Shown: piece by piece, positions 35,784-50,808 of the stretch
Layout: every line of letters starts with the position of its first letter
Position numbering within the stretch: position 1 is the stretch's first letter
From: Takifugu bimaculatus
Lineage: Eukaryota > Chordata > Actinopteri > Tetraodontiformes > Tetraodontidae
Assembly: GCA_004026145.2 (NCBI GenBank)
Contig: CP034985.2
Span: 11,297,424 to 11,361,423 of the forward strand
Length of the DNA: 64,000 nucleotides
Reading direction: 5' to 3'
The notes under the pieces: model-generated
Told to the model about the DNA's origin: nothing
The model's database searches: none
What the model saw: only the letters and a program-made list of their open reading frames with translations
Translations under genes and position numbers: made by a program

Positions 35784-36790
35784 TTTGAACTGTAATCTCT
35801 TGTTTTCTTGGATTGGACTTTGGGACCATTTGTGCAACAGTCCTGGGCTTTTACGCCTTCTCTGAGCCTTTTTTTCCGTCCCCTAAAAAAGGACCTGCAG
35901 GCTCCTCTAACAGTTGAGTGCGGCAGCAGGCATGCAGGGTTATGGGAAACACCGCGCGTTTGTTTTCTATCTTATAACCTGTCAAAAATGTTTATAATGG
36001 CTGAACTCCGGCGAAAGGCACAACAGTATATAAAGCAACTTAATGTACATTGTTTAGCTGTGTGAGATGCCGTATATCTCGATACAACCGTATGTGTTCA
36101 TGTGGTATTGAATGCAGTAACTTGGACATTCTGTATAATAACACAGAGAGACTTATGCAGGGGCGGGGTTATTATACGCACAGTCTCATCGCCTGTTAGT
36201 TTAAGTGATTCAGTCTCTGTAGACTTTAATTCTTGTCTCTGATTCCGCAGATAGGAAGCGACACGTCTTAATTACCTTGGTGGTCGTTTGGAGAGATTAC
36301 GAATGTGCTTTACATCCCAGAGGTGACGGAACAGAATGTATTCGACAAACACTCCTCCATCTCTGCTTCGTTTTGTCGCGCGGCACAACGCCGCACCTTC
36401 CCAGTGGCACGCGTCCACCCAGCCTAATACTGCCCTCTGGTTTAAATCAATACATTTCTATCACGCAATTACATAAAGACTCAACCCTGATAGGATTCCT
36501 GTCGTGGCTGATTTGAGGGAAAATTGAACCAACACCCACAGCATGACAGGTGCTGGAAGTGATCTGATATCATCTGGGGATGAGATACAGGGGAACAATT
36601 CAGTTCCATATTTTTTATTTCATATTTACTGGCATTATGGTGTCACGCTGGTGACAACCCATGTAAATGAACTTGTCAATGTAAGGGAAGCGATAATTAC
36701 AAGAACGGAAGGGTGTCAGCTCTTGATTTTTGCTGTTGTTTCTGTTCGATGTTTACCAGTATAAATAAACCTGTTATAAAAGGGACCCAC
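35784..36790 (+). terminator. LRFN5: LRFN5 3' UTR with poly(A) signal
   Basis: AATAAA at 36764-36769, about 980 bases after the TGA, is the best polyadenylation signal. A reverse-oriented CTCF-like CCAGAGGGCAGT lies within it at 36429-36440. Confidence 0.6.
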
Positions 36791-37870
36791 TCAGACTTAT
36801 CTCATTTTCAGCGAGCGTCGTTGAATCCCACAACTCTTTAGCGAGCGGCCGCTGTGAAGTCGGTTCGTGCTGAAACAATAGACGCCGCATCCTCTCAGCT
36901 CAACACGCTCCGCCAGCCGGAGCCGTAATGAATACGGGGTTTCGGTAGTCTTGCAGGCGGCGGCGGACCTCTGACGGATTATTGCGCTGGGCCCCTGCGT
37001 TTCCTCAAACAGAGGAGGAAGGCAGATGATGAAAAGAGGCCACGCTATTCACAAGGGAGGCCTCTCGCCTCTCACGGTGGACAGACGCCACTGCAGAGAC
37101 CTGCTGCAGCGGGAGCAGCAGTTCTTGGGTTACAATAATGGAGCGGCCCACGTGCATTATCTGCTGGAATGTGAGCTCTGGTTCTCTGAGTATTTGGGCT
37201 GTTTGGAGCTGCCCCATTGATTTTTATGCAAACGTATCGGTGCGTCCCTCACAGCATGGACACCTCAGGGGACATGACATATTAGTGAGAAAATATGCCA
37301 TAGATCTCTTAAAATGAGCTGCCCGCGCTCTATTTAGGCCAATAATTAATAACTGCTACCCAAACAAGCCAGTTTCAAGACTGTTTATTGAGTATTCCTC
37401 GCTCGTCAGTGGTGATTAAAATACTGAGGAGCTTGGCCTCACCCTGGGTCGGGTCTTGAGTGCCAGAGGTGTGTGTTAATAATAGATGGCTTTTTTGCAT
37501 GAGGAGAAAGAGAAATCCGAGAAACAAGGGGAGGAGGGGAGGAGAAGTGGTGGCAGGTAGATCACAATACAGGCGTCTCAGGGAAGTGAAGAAAAAAACT
37601 GGTTTGCATTTGTAAAGAAATGTATCATTTAGGATTAACAACTACAAGTTACTACATGAGCTGTAATAGCACGATTACCAATAAGAGTCTGTGTGAGCAA
37701 TATTAAGTAACCAATTAAACTTTGAATTAAACTTTTTGCTCGCTGTAAGCAGCAGCTCATGTATCAGACCCAAACAACTGCAGTGTTTATAATGATGAAT
37801 GGTTGGTCTATCAAGAGGGCTAAAATCTCATTGCCAGTTGGAAGATTATGAGAAATCATTTCTGCACTGA

Positions 37871-38069
37871 GGTGGGTGGGGTGGGGGTGGGGGTGGGGGG
37901 GGGTGAGGCTAGCGACACAGTGGGGGGGGGGGGGGCAGGGAGAACATGAGTAGCTACGAATGTAGAGCAAGAGACGGAGGAAAGAGCATCCTTTGTAAGC
38001 TGGCCGTGCCGCCTTCGGCTCTTTGGTATTCGGCACAACTTTTCCGAGGAGGTTGTGGGGGGGGGGGGA
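37871..38069 (+). repeat. Cluster of G-tracts with quadruplex potential
   Basis: Repeated GGG-GGGGG runs separated by single T at 37871-37904, a 14-G run at 37922-37935 and a 12-G run near 38057-38068. The first segment alone satisfies the G3+N1-7 four-times rule on the plus strand. Confidence 0.85.
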
Positions 38070-38768
38070 GTCTGAAACAGAACGAGGCCTACGGCCATGT
38101 CGTGACCACACACGCTCCATCACGTGTGCACACAAGCCTGACCTGCTTTGGCACATCTCTAACGTCTGTCCTGGCCTTTATCAACCCCCCACCCACCGGC
38201 TCTAGACTACCGTCTTACTTCCCATCACCACCATCTTGAGAAATGGACCGACCTCAGTATGACCTGTCTAGTGTGCCCGTCATCAGTCTGGACAGCCACT
38301 GCTTGCCAGGAGCATTCTGATATGAAATACTCATTAGAAGTGCTGACGTGTCACCGCTTTTCCCTCTCACTTGCACAGTTTCAGTGCTTTAGAGCCACGT
38401 TCTGAGGTCTTAATCAAAGACGTCCTTCAAAAAGTGCGATAGTGCCTCGTGCTCTCGGTGTCGCTGCTCAGTGTTTAATTATTTTCAATGGTTGGCCGCT
38501 TAAGCCAGACCCACATGTGAGACATCGGTCTCCTGGAGAGCGTAATTGCCAAGAGTGCATGTGGAGGAGGGCTGCCGGAGAAATCCAGCCAAAACACAAC
38601 TATGGTGGAGGGGGACAAGCAGTCTTTGGGGAGGTCCAGTGTAAAGTATGCACAGGCAATTCAAAGACTATGCATTATTGAAAGAAGTAAATGGGAGCAG
38701 GATAAGTATCATGGTTCATTAATAGTGAATGTATTTACTGTTTCTGGGAAAACAGCAGTCTGGGCAAA

Positions 38769-38795
38769 GGGGGGGGGGGGGTGAGGAGGGGGCTG
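38769..38795 (+). repeat. G-rich tract
   Basis: About 13 consecutive G followed by GAGGAGGGGG. Confidence 0.85.
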
Positions 38796-39324
38796 AAGGA
38801 GTCAAATGTAAAGCTAAATATTTCCTTTGGCTTTTCATCAGCTCTCATTAAATTTACTGTTAGGACAGCAATTACCTAAACTTTACTCCCCTAGCGACGG
38901 GTGGTCTGGCCTGCCTGACTCCGGTGGAGCAGCAGGGAGCAGTGAAAGGTTGGGGGGCATCCATCTTTTATGATCTTTCGAGCCAACTCTGCTTCAATTA
39001 TCTACAGGATTTTGACAAAGCCGGAAAAGACAATGAGCCAGCAGGTTTTCTATTTCTTGAGTGGAGGTCTCTCACACAGTTTGACACGCAGACTTATAAA
39101 TAACTCGGTATCACCTCCCAGCACACTGCTGCCATATGAAATAAGACGCAGCGCATCGACAGATTTGAGCAGGAATGCTGTCGATTGAGAATTGGGGAGT
39201 TGGATTTGCAGCGTAAAGCTTCCGCATTGATAAATGTCAGCAGTTACGTGACATCAGGTTGGGCTTGATGTCTACTTAGCGCGGGCCACCTCCTGACGCT
39301 GAGGAACTCTGACCAACAAGATGG

Positions 39325-39353
39325 ATCCTCCTCCTTCATCCTCCTCCTCCTCC
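39325..39353. repeat. (TCC)n trinucleotide tract
   Basis: Imperfect TCC/CTC triplets over about 29 bp. Confidence 0.8.
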
Positions 39354-42091
39354 CATGCTGATTTTGTTAGTAAGCTCTAGGTTGATGGACGATGAGGAGG
39401 ACAGCTGCAGTCTATACCAGACATAGCGGGCACCATTAGCAACCATTTTCTGCCCATTTGCCTGATAGCTGCCATCGCTTGTGAAAGTGATTTGCTCTTT
39501 TTCTGTTCAGCAAGCGTCCCGGGTGATGGATCTCTCATTGACTTGCAAGTGTTGGAGATCTATAAGAGAAGTCAGCTCCCAACCATCTATCAGCCCGCTT
39601 GTGAAGAGTGCAGTGGGGAGGTTTAAGCCTCTTTAAGGATCCCATTCACAGTGACTTACTAAAAGTGCTTATGCTAATCTTGTTATCGCTTCAGGCTTTT
39701 GGTAATGGAGGATCGGGAGCTGCAGGGAGGTCGTGGGCCACATTATTTCTTTTTTTTTAAATATATATATAAAACCTCAGAAGCACAGAGTAGTTATGCA
39801 CTGTTTCGTGCTCCTGCTTTTTCGCTCTAGCATATTGCTGAATGTGTTCCACATGGGCAAACACAGACATCTGCATGGCTTTAAGGCTTTCACAACCAGC
39901 TCACACCCGGATTATGAATTGTATGTGTTCCTGTGTGCTAATCTTATTTATTGCTCAGAGTGATCTCATCTAAGTGTGCTTGTTAAGTTGAGACATCAAA
40001 CCATGGTGTCACATTTAACATAAATTTCACGCTAATTGGGTGTATAAAGAACACGCGAACACACTTGGGGATGTGGGCAGAAAATAACTGTGTAGTGGCC
40101 CCATGGCTATTGTTTGATCTGTTGTCATCTGCTGCTGCAGATAGGACGTAGACACTGCTGGGAAAATTAGGGATGGCAGGTAACTCCTCGCAAACAAGAC
40201 TTTAAAGGACGTTTGATCTAATGGGGACCATGTTTGATGATGTCGAAACCTGCAGGCTGATCAAATCTCTGCACGGCTGTACAGTTTGGGATTTGAAACA
40301 CTGACGCTAACATCATCGCCTTCATTGACCGGACGTGACAAGGGATTCTGAAATAAAGGATTAACCACATAAAGGTCAATTTGTGAGTGATGTCACGTGG
40401 CTGGCGGTTTTGGGGAGGGGTGATAGAGCAGTACCTCCATCACGCAATCTGCAGCAACGGTGGAAAAAAGGTGTAAATGACAGCCGATGGCACCCTGAAG
40501 CTTTGAAGCAGCCACAAGACAATACAAAGAATTTGATTATCAGAGGGAAAACAGAGCCTGAATGCTAAATGAGCAACTGCAACTTGCCAAGTGAGACTGG
40601 TGGACACGGACAAACCTGGCAACCCACAGAGGAGCAGCTCTGCCAAAAACAGAGGGGATGCTGAACGTTACCCTGCACCTTATTTAAAGAGCAAAGCTCC
40701 TATCCCAAATAAGAGTCTTCAAAGCCCTCTCGTTATTGTGTGTGATGCCGTAGGCTGCTGCTAACTAATCACTTTCATTATTGATTAACTTGGCAACACT
40801 TTCTATGAAGGCCGCATCTGCAGTACATTATGGGGACACTCATGTTAAATTATAACTCTCTTATGACGCGTGTGAGGCCACTAATGTCGTCTCTCACACT
40901 CTATCGAGATTTCAAATTGGACTCACAATATATTCTAATTCGAGTGTCTTCTGGATGCTTTTATGTGGCGGAGGTTGACGGATGAGGTTTCTGTTGCATT
41001 ACAACTCCCTGCCTGCACACCTCAATAGGCAACCAGACATTGCTGCAATAATCCAACATAAGATGAAGTCCTAATGGGATTTCATAACATTTAATTTATG
41101 TTATTAAAACAGTTATATGATTTGATTAAAGGTGCATAATGAATGCAGTCATTTAAAATTCCCTTTGTCAAACAAATGGTTAACCTGAGCACATAGCACA
41201 ATGCTCCAGTTGATTGCATTTGCATAGCCACCTTGTATTAGCCACTTGAAAATGTGTATAGGGTTCTACATAATGTGTCAAACAGTGCTAGAGTGCATTT
41301 TATTTTATAAAGATAGATGTTAAACAATCTCATCTCTTCTCTTTACACTTCCCTCACTTTAACACACTAAATCAGTGGAAGCAAAGGCACAATATCCATC
41401 AGACATTAAGGAAAATTGAAACAACATTGTGCACAAATTCTATGTGACACTTGGGTTTTTATAAAAATATCATCATACCCACGTTGACTGACTAGCAGAA
41501 GAATTCTCACACATGGGGCCGTGAAGGCAGCATCCTCAGCTTCTCCTTCAATTACCAACCTCAGTGGCTAATTGATGCTTGGCGTGTACCGCTGTGTAAT
41601 GATGCCTTTTTATTATTTTTTTTGGAGGTCGTCAACCTTGTGCAGCCTACTTCAGCGGCGGCGTAGTTAATTCTGGCTGCTCTGATGAAGCAGTTCTGAG
41701 TTTGACAGGCAGAGAGAAGACGAGAGAGGAGACAGGTGTACGGGGAGGAAAGGCAGAAACACCATCTATATATAGGCAGAGGCAGACTCAGGGAAAAAAG
41801 AGAGGTGAAAACAGGACTGATAAGAGGACCAGAGGTGAGAAGAAGAGGTGAGGTGCAAAAACAGCAAGAACTGATAAAGCAAGAACAGCCTGTGTCGTTC
41901 TCTCTTGTGACGCCTGTGCAAACGGCAGATGTAAAACTCCGTTTTGATGTCTGCAGCAACAAAAGGCAGCGTTCGCATGTGTAAAGAGCGGCTTACAAAC
42001 ACTGCCAGGGTGGAGCGCTGCGCTCTACGTCTGCAGCGGCAGTCCTGGCATTCAGGGAATATCGCAGCCTCGCTCACACTCGCTCTCCTCT

Positions 42092-42105
42092 GTTACCTTG
42101 GCAAC
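42092..42105. promoter_or_regulatory. RFX X-box motif, perfect palindromic form
   Basis: GTTACCTTGGCAAC matches GTTRCC-NN-GGYAAC exactly. It sits at the edge of a CpG-rich patch (41930-42080) with no assigned gene, and could be an enhancer or the promoter of an unannotated transcript. Confidence 0.5.
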
Positions 42106-43269
42106 ATATTTTCTGCATGGAAATAGCATCTCTCGCTGTGCTCACCAAAGAAAAGGGGAGGTTTTATACGTGTCCAGATTGAAGTTCAGAGATTTGATCT
42201 CTAGATTGAGTTTGCTCTGTTCTGCACGTTTTACCATTTAATTGGTTGTGTGAGGGACCAGCGTGACAGATTCAGACATTCCTCAGTTCTGACTGATGTA
42301 AATGGTGGAGCAGTTTGCTACACATCAGGAGTTATTTAGATCCGACACAGAGTTCCACACCACAAGCTCCTCGCAAAACCGACATTCTAAATGTAAAATA
42401 AATAAGAAACCACAGAGGGTTGGGGGGCAAATCTGTAAGGATTTCCTGATTTAGTCTCCATTCACAGATGAAAGGGTTTAGTGCAGCGTCTGCGGATATC
42501 TGACTGCTCAGGCTGTCTGCTTCGCTTTGATAAACCTTTGTTTGCTTGCCACTAGTGCAAGAGAGAAGGCAGCTACACTAATGAAAGAAAATCCAGGCGT
42601 CAAGATTGCAGGCCAGATCACACTTGGCTGCAAATGAGCTCAGACTCGGGCCGTTGCCGATGGAAAATGTAAAAAACAGTAAGAGTACCATCCAGGTAAG
42701 CACGGAATGGGGTTATTAATGGGGGGGGAAAGTCAGACGCGTAGACAAAAGTGCCTCGACTCCTGGGAGAAAGGGGTAGAGAGGAGCTATAATGAAATAA
42801 GCATCTGAAAGGAGAGCAGGTGTTTGAGACTTGACAGACTTCAGCTGCATAACAAGTAGTGCATTGACTCTCCTGTGCCTTTGTCAATCAAAACAACCAA
42901 TCCTGTGGATAAATGCTGGCTTTAAAATAAAGAGGAGAAGGCAGACACCCCCAAGTGGAATCATGCCTCAATCAGCTCGGGTTCTGTTTCGATCACACGC
43001 TCGCACGCGCAACACACGCACACGCACACACAAAAGCCCAAGTTTGACTTGGGTAAAGGTAAAATCCTTCATCGAGCAGCGTGTCTGAGCTCACTTTTAA
43101 GAAGTGGGGCACTGCAGTTAAATTAATGAATTCCAGATCAGAAAACAACATGGCTCCCTCTCACGGCTCCTCGTTTTTCTTTTCTCCATCTGTTTGAGCA
43201 CATGAGCACCTGCTGTGGATCAACACCACGGATAACACCGGCATCTGGATGAACGCCTTCGGTTTGCTG

Positions 43270-43284
43270 CCGCCAGGGGGCAGT
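43270..43284 (+). promoter_or_regulatory. CTCF-like site, forward
   Basis: CCGCCAGGGGGCAGT matches the CTCF core closely. It lies between LRFN5 and YY1. Confidence 0.6.
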
Positions 43285-44696
43285 CGCGGGGCGTGCAGGA
43301 GGAGGATAGGGATCAGGCCAAAGTGCAGGTCTTAGCAGGGATGCTGAGGTGGACAACTGTGCTAATCCTGCTGGTCGAGCAGCATTAAGGCACCCACCAT
43401 TAAACTACCACCTTGCAAGAAAGGGGTCAGGAGCAGAAAGAAGACAAGGGAATTCCACTTGAGATGATGCAGCTTTTAACAAGTCAGAAGGTTAAAAGCC
43501 CGATGCAAAATTCTCCGGGAAACAAGCCAGATGTGTGTGGGGTTTATTTTAAAAACTGCAATAGCTGAAATCTAAAAGCTATGCAGACGGTATTGAACTA
43601 GTGTTGAAGAGCCTCTGCGAAGACAAGGAAACCATTGAATGCTGTTATGCTGCAGATGAATTATCAGCAGCAGACAAATTAAATAGGTTTAAAAAAAGAT
43701 TCTAAACAGTGAGCAGCACCAGGACAAACTGAATCATAATTAATGGCAAAGAGGATGTGCAGACTGACTCTTCCTTTCATTGCTGGGTGGATTTTCTGCA
43801 TTTGTGTGCAGAAACCTGAGAACCACTCTGGTATCAACTCAAGCCAGCGTTGGAAGGACAGAGAGAACTGACCGTGTTGAACTACAGCCTGACATAGACC
43901 CTCACTCAGACCTATTTGATTGGTCACAGCTGCACCGAACATCTGGAAAATACCAAAGATTACACCAGACCAGGCCATTTTCAGCACCAATTATTAAAAC
44001 CGGGTCAAAAAAATTAATCATTAAACGGTCCCGTTCGCTGTGGGCTCAGGACTGGGTACTTCACTCTTTACACAAATAAATGCATCATCCACTCCAGAAA
44101 CCAATTCATGTTCAATTTTCTCAGGCTCCTCAGGGTAAATGAGCGCTCCTCTACCACACCATTTCCCACGGTCTGATTAGGCCTTAAATGCAACCTAAGA
44201 ATACATAAATGTCGTTGCTTTTAAATGTCTCCGTATGACTAACAAAGCGTAAATGTCTTCCCCATTAAGTGTGATATATTCATCTTTATAGCACTAACTT
44301 TTAACACAGGAAAGGATGAACACGTGGAGAACGTCACCCATTATCTGAACTTCCATAGGTCACAATTAAAACCGTGGCTGGTTAAATAATAGCTCCTCTT
44401 TCACATGCAACAAAACCCTGCAAATTTGCTCATTTCAGGACAATCTTTTCCTGTCACAACTGCTTCAATGTATCGTGCGTTTCATTAATCAATCACAATG
44501 CCGAAGCCTCAATTTTCAGTCATAATTGTAGAGCTTGCAGGGAGAGTTATGTCATGTCTGAAAAAAACCAAGTTCACGTTGCAATAGAGCTAAATTCTAA
44601 CCACGCAAGTGTAAAATATCCACCACTTTAGGGGCTAAGGTTGAAAAACACACTTAGTTAAGACTTGGGTAGTTCAGCAGGGTTGGAATGACCCAT

Positions 44697-45590
44697 TTTA
44701 TTGTGGGCAGTTGAGATACATGAGTGTAAATATCAACAAAGGAGGGTAATGGTTCCACGTCTGTACATTACATTCTAACAAAGAAAGGTGGTGGTCTCGC
44801 TGTCACGCATTAGGTACTGAGACATGCCGTGAGTACGACTGTTACTCCTTTACGTGTGTAACAAACAGTCCTTGAAAAGTATAAAGCAAAGTCATGACTA
44901 AAAGTTTAAATTGGTTAACACTTTAAATCACACCTCTAGCTATGTCTATGCAATTGCAATACAGCCATACGATACAAGTATACATAGTTATTTTGTGGTT
45001 AGAGAAAATACAACCGAATGTGTGGAAAATGCAAACAAGAGCTGTTCTCAAATGTGTCATAAAGGTGAATCGGGTTGTGCGAGGCTGGAGCCTTTTGCGT
45101 CATGGTTCGATCTAATGGTAAAGGAAGTCAGGGGGAAAAATATATGTATATATATGTATATATATCACATTAGCAAACATAGCCTGAGTCAAGTGTACAA
45201 TATGCACACTCAAGGAAAATAAAAGCTATGTGAGAAAATAAAAATGCTAATAGCTTGGCGCTTCTCACCTCACTCTGGTAAAAATAAGTCTCTGTTTGTC
45301 CATGAGTTCCATCTTCTGGCAGCTCGGTGCCACTGAAGAAACAAAGGGGGCTAAATCGATGGAGTCTTCAGGGGAAAGGCTCTGTTCCTCATCCAGTGTG
45401 ACAGCAGAAAACAGGGGATGCAGGAAAACTAGCGGAATTTCACTATTAAAGTCTCAAATCGGACCGGCCTTTTTTCCTATCAATCATAAAGCCACAATCT
45501 TTTCACTCCATTGGTTTAAAAAGGTTTTCTGTGCACCGATAAGTTGCTGGGTCCCCCCCACATCCGCCGCCACATCTCCGCACTGGCCTC
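44697..45590 (-). terminator. YY1: YY1 3' UTR with poly(A) signal
   Basis: TTTATT at 44697-44702 reads AATAAA on the minus strand, about 890 bases beyond the YY1 stop. A TATATG repeat lies near 45141-45165. The long plus-strand frame across it is spurious. Confidence 0.55.
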
Positions 45591-48978
<3,388 letters not shown>

Positions 48979-49215
48979 GTTGAAGTCCGCCAGTTTGCCT
49001 CTCTCATTCACGCCGTGTTTGGAGCCCGCACACACACTCACACACCCCCGGGCTTTGCTGCTGCCTCTGTCGGTCCTCCCTCTTCGATAACAACTCTCTT
49101 CACTCCGTCCCACGCCACTTCTCGTCGCCACTATGCACTTTAGCCCAAACATCGCGAGACTTTGGCGAACCCCCGCGTTGGCTGCTGGTAGCGGTGATTC
49201 CAGGGGAGTCCCCAA
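48979..49215 (-). promoter_or_regulatory. YY1: YY1 5' UTR and CpG-island promoter
   Basis: Continues the CpG-rich domain of exon 1 and intron 1 (roughly 47.9-49.2 kb). It carries TCGCGAGA at 49152-49159, the core of the TCTCGCGAGA motif typical of TATA-less CpG-island promoters and bound by BANP. The transcription start is inferred. Confidence 0.55.
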
Positions 49216-49894
49216 ACTGGCATCAGGTTAAATCACTCATGATCAATAAACTCTGAACGGTTTATTACACGTGATAGATTTCCAATAGCATCGGCAATGT
49301 AATAACTATTATAGAGTTGTAGATACCAGCAGTTGAATGTAGTCTAAATGTATAAAAAGGACATTACGTAGTTGTTGTTTTTTTTTTTAACAACAACATT
49401 ATGTTTTTCATATTATTTTGATAAATTCATTAAATGTTCATCTTTTAATCCAGTTTTTCACAATCTTCCAGCCTTTGGAATGCATTTAGGTTACCTTTAC
49501 ATAAAGTAGTTTTCTAAAGAATATGCAGATTAGAAATAATGTAAATATCTTCACTGCTGGATGATGTAAAAAAACAGCAAAAGGGAACTCATTTTAATCA
49601 TACAGCAGCCAATTTGCACCCAGTGGATTAGGTAAAGCATTTAAATTGAGTTTTTTTTTTCTTTTAATCTTACAAGAGATGTACTGCTGGGTTACTTTTT
49701 CATTTCAGTCTAATTCTTAAAGCGTTGAAGAACTATTTTAGATTCTAATGATACAGTTGTACAGACACACCTCAGATGTTTCACATTTCTCCAAAAGTGC
49801 AATTACAGTGGGATTAAAAGCACCATAAAGGGACTTAAAACCAGACAAAAGGATGATCCAGTCTCATTTATCAACACTTTTTTCACAGTTTTAT
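49216..49894. other. Spacer between YY1 promoter and EVL 3' end
   Basis: AT-rich sequence with no recognisable gene. Human DEGS2 lies between EVL and YY1; nothing resembling it is present. Confidence 0.6.
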
Positions 49895-50808
49895 TTTATT
49901 CATTTTAAAATCATGTTTCTTTTTATTGTTGTCAAACCAGGAAGCACTTTGTAATAAAAGATGCAATTAAAATGAACAATACTTAACGATACCCCCGCGG
50001 CCAATAAACATTTCATTAACAACATGTTCACAAATACTCTGGTGTCATTTTTATTTTTTTAGTTTCTAAGATTTCAATATCCAAAGAAGATTCTTCCACC
50101 CTTTGTTTTTCTGGTTCCACATGTACTGTAGCTGTGTTGGCAGAAATAGGATAAAAATATATATAATCATAAAAGAAATGGTTAGATAATGACAAGATGT
50201 TTTTGGATGACTTTCAAGTGCATCCAGAACAAACCTTAAAGGAAAGTAACCATATATAAAGTACAAAAAGCTGACATAAAGTAAAACAATGTGCAATTAT
50301 ACTCTTCAATACTATCATTCCCTCATTATTTTTTCCTCATTATTACTATTGCGCTCACTACACTACCACGACTCATAATAACATTACACCGGCAATTGTA
50401 AAAATGTTTGATAAGAACAATGAAAATGATAGCAATGATTTGAAAAAAAAGTGTTCAAAACTAACAAAATCGTGACAGTTTTCTCCATTGTTCTGTGGGT
50501 TTTCTGGGTGGAGGACAGAGGGGGCAGGCTGGGCTAACACGCAGATAGAAAAGTCTATGAAATAAGAGTAATCGGTACGAGAGTGTGTCCCATTCACATC
50601 CACCTCTGCAAACACAAACGCTACACACACGACTGAGGTGTTACAGCAACATTGCTGCGTTGCTTCAACACCACAGCTGGACAGGATGAGTAGATGTCAC
50701 AGTTTGGGCCTCTGGTCCTCAATCCCCTCCTCTTGCTCAGGACCACTGCAGCTTGCTGAGGGGGCAACACTTCAGAAAAAAAAGGTGTTTCACGTCGAGG
50801 AGTGTTAA
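49895..50808 (-). terminator. EVL: EVL 3' UTR with poly(A) signals
   Basis: Minus-strand AATAAA signals correspond to TTTATT at 50050-50055 and 49895-49900, 750-900 bases past the stop. Which is used is not visible from sequence. Confidence 0.5.

Larger units (their letters stand above)
36791..44690. other. Intergenic interval between convergent LRFN5 and YY1
   Basis: No gene is identified in about 7.9 kb. It contains dense G-tracts (37871-38069 and 38769-38795), a CTC/TCC repeat at 39325-39353, a perfect RFX X-box at 42092-42105 beside a CpG-rich patch (about 41930-42080), a CA/CG-rich repeat near 43001-43032 and a strong CTCF-like site at 43270-43284. The open frames here lack splice context or recognisable domains. 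Confidence 0.6.
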
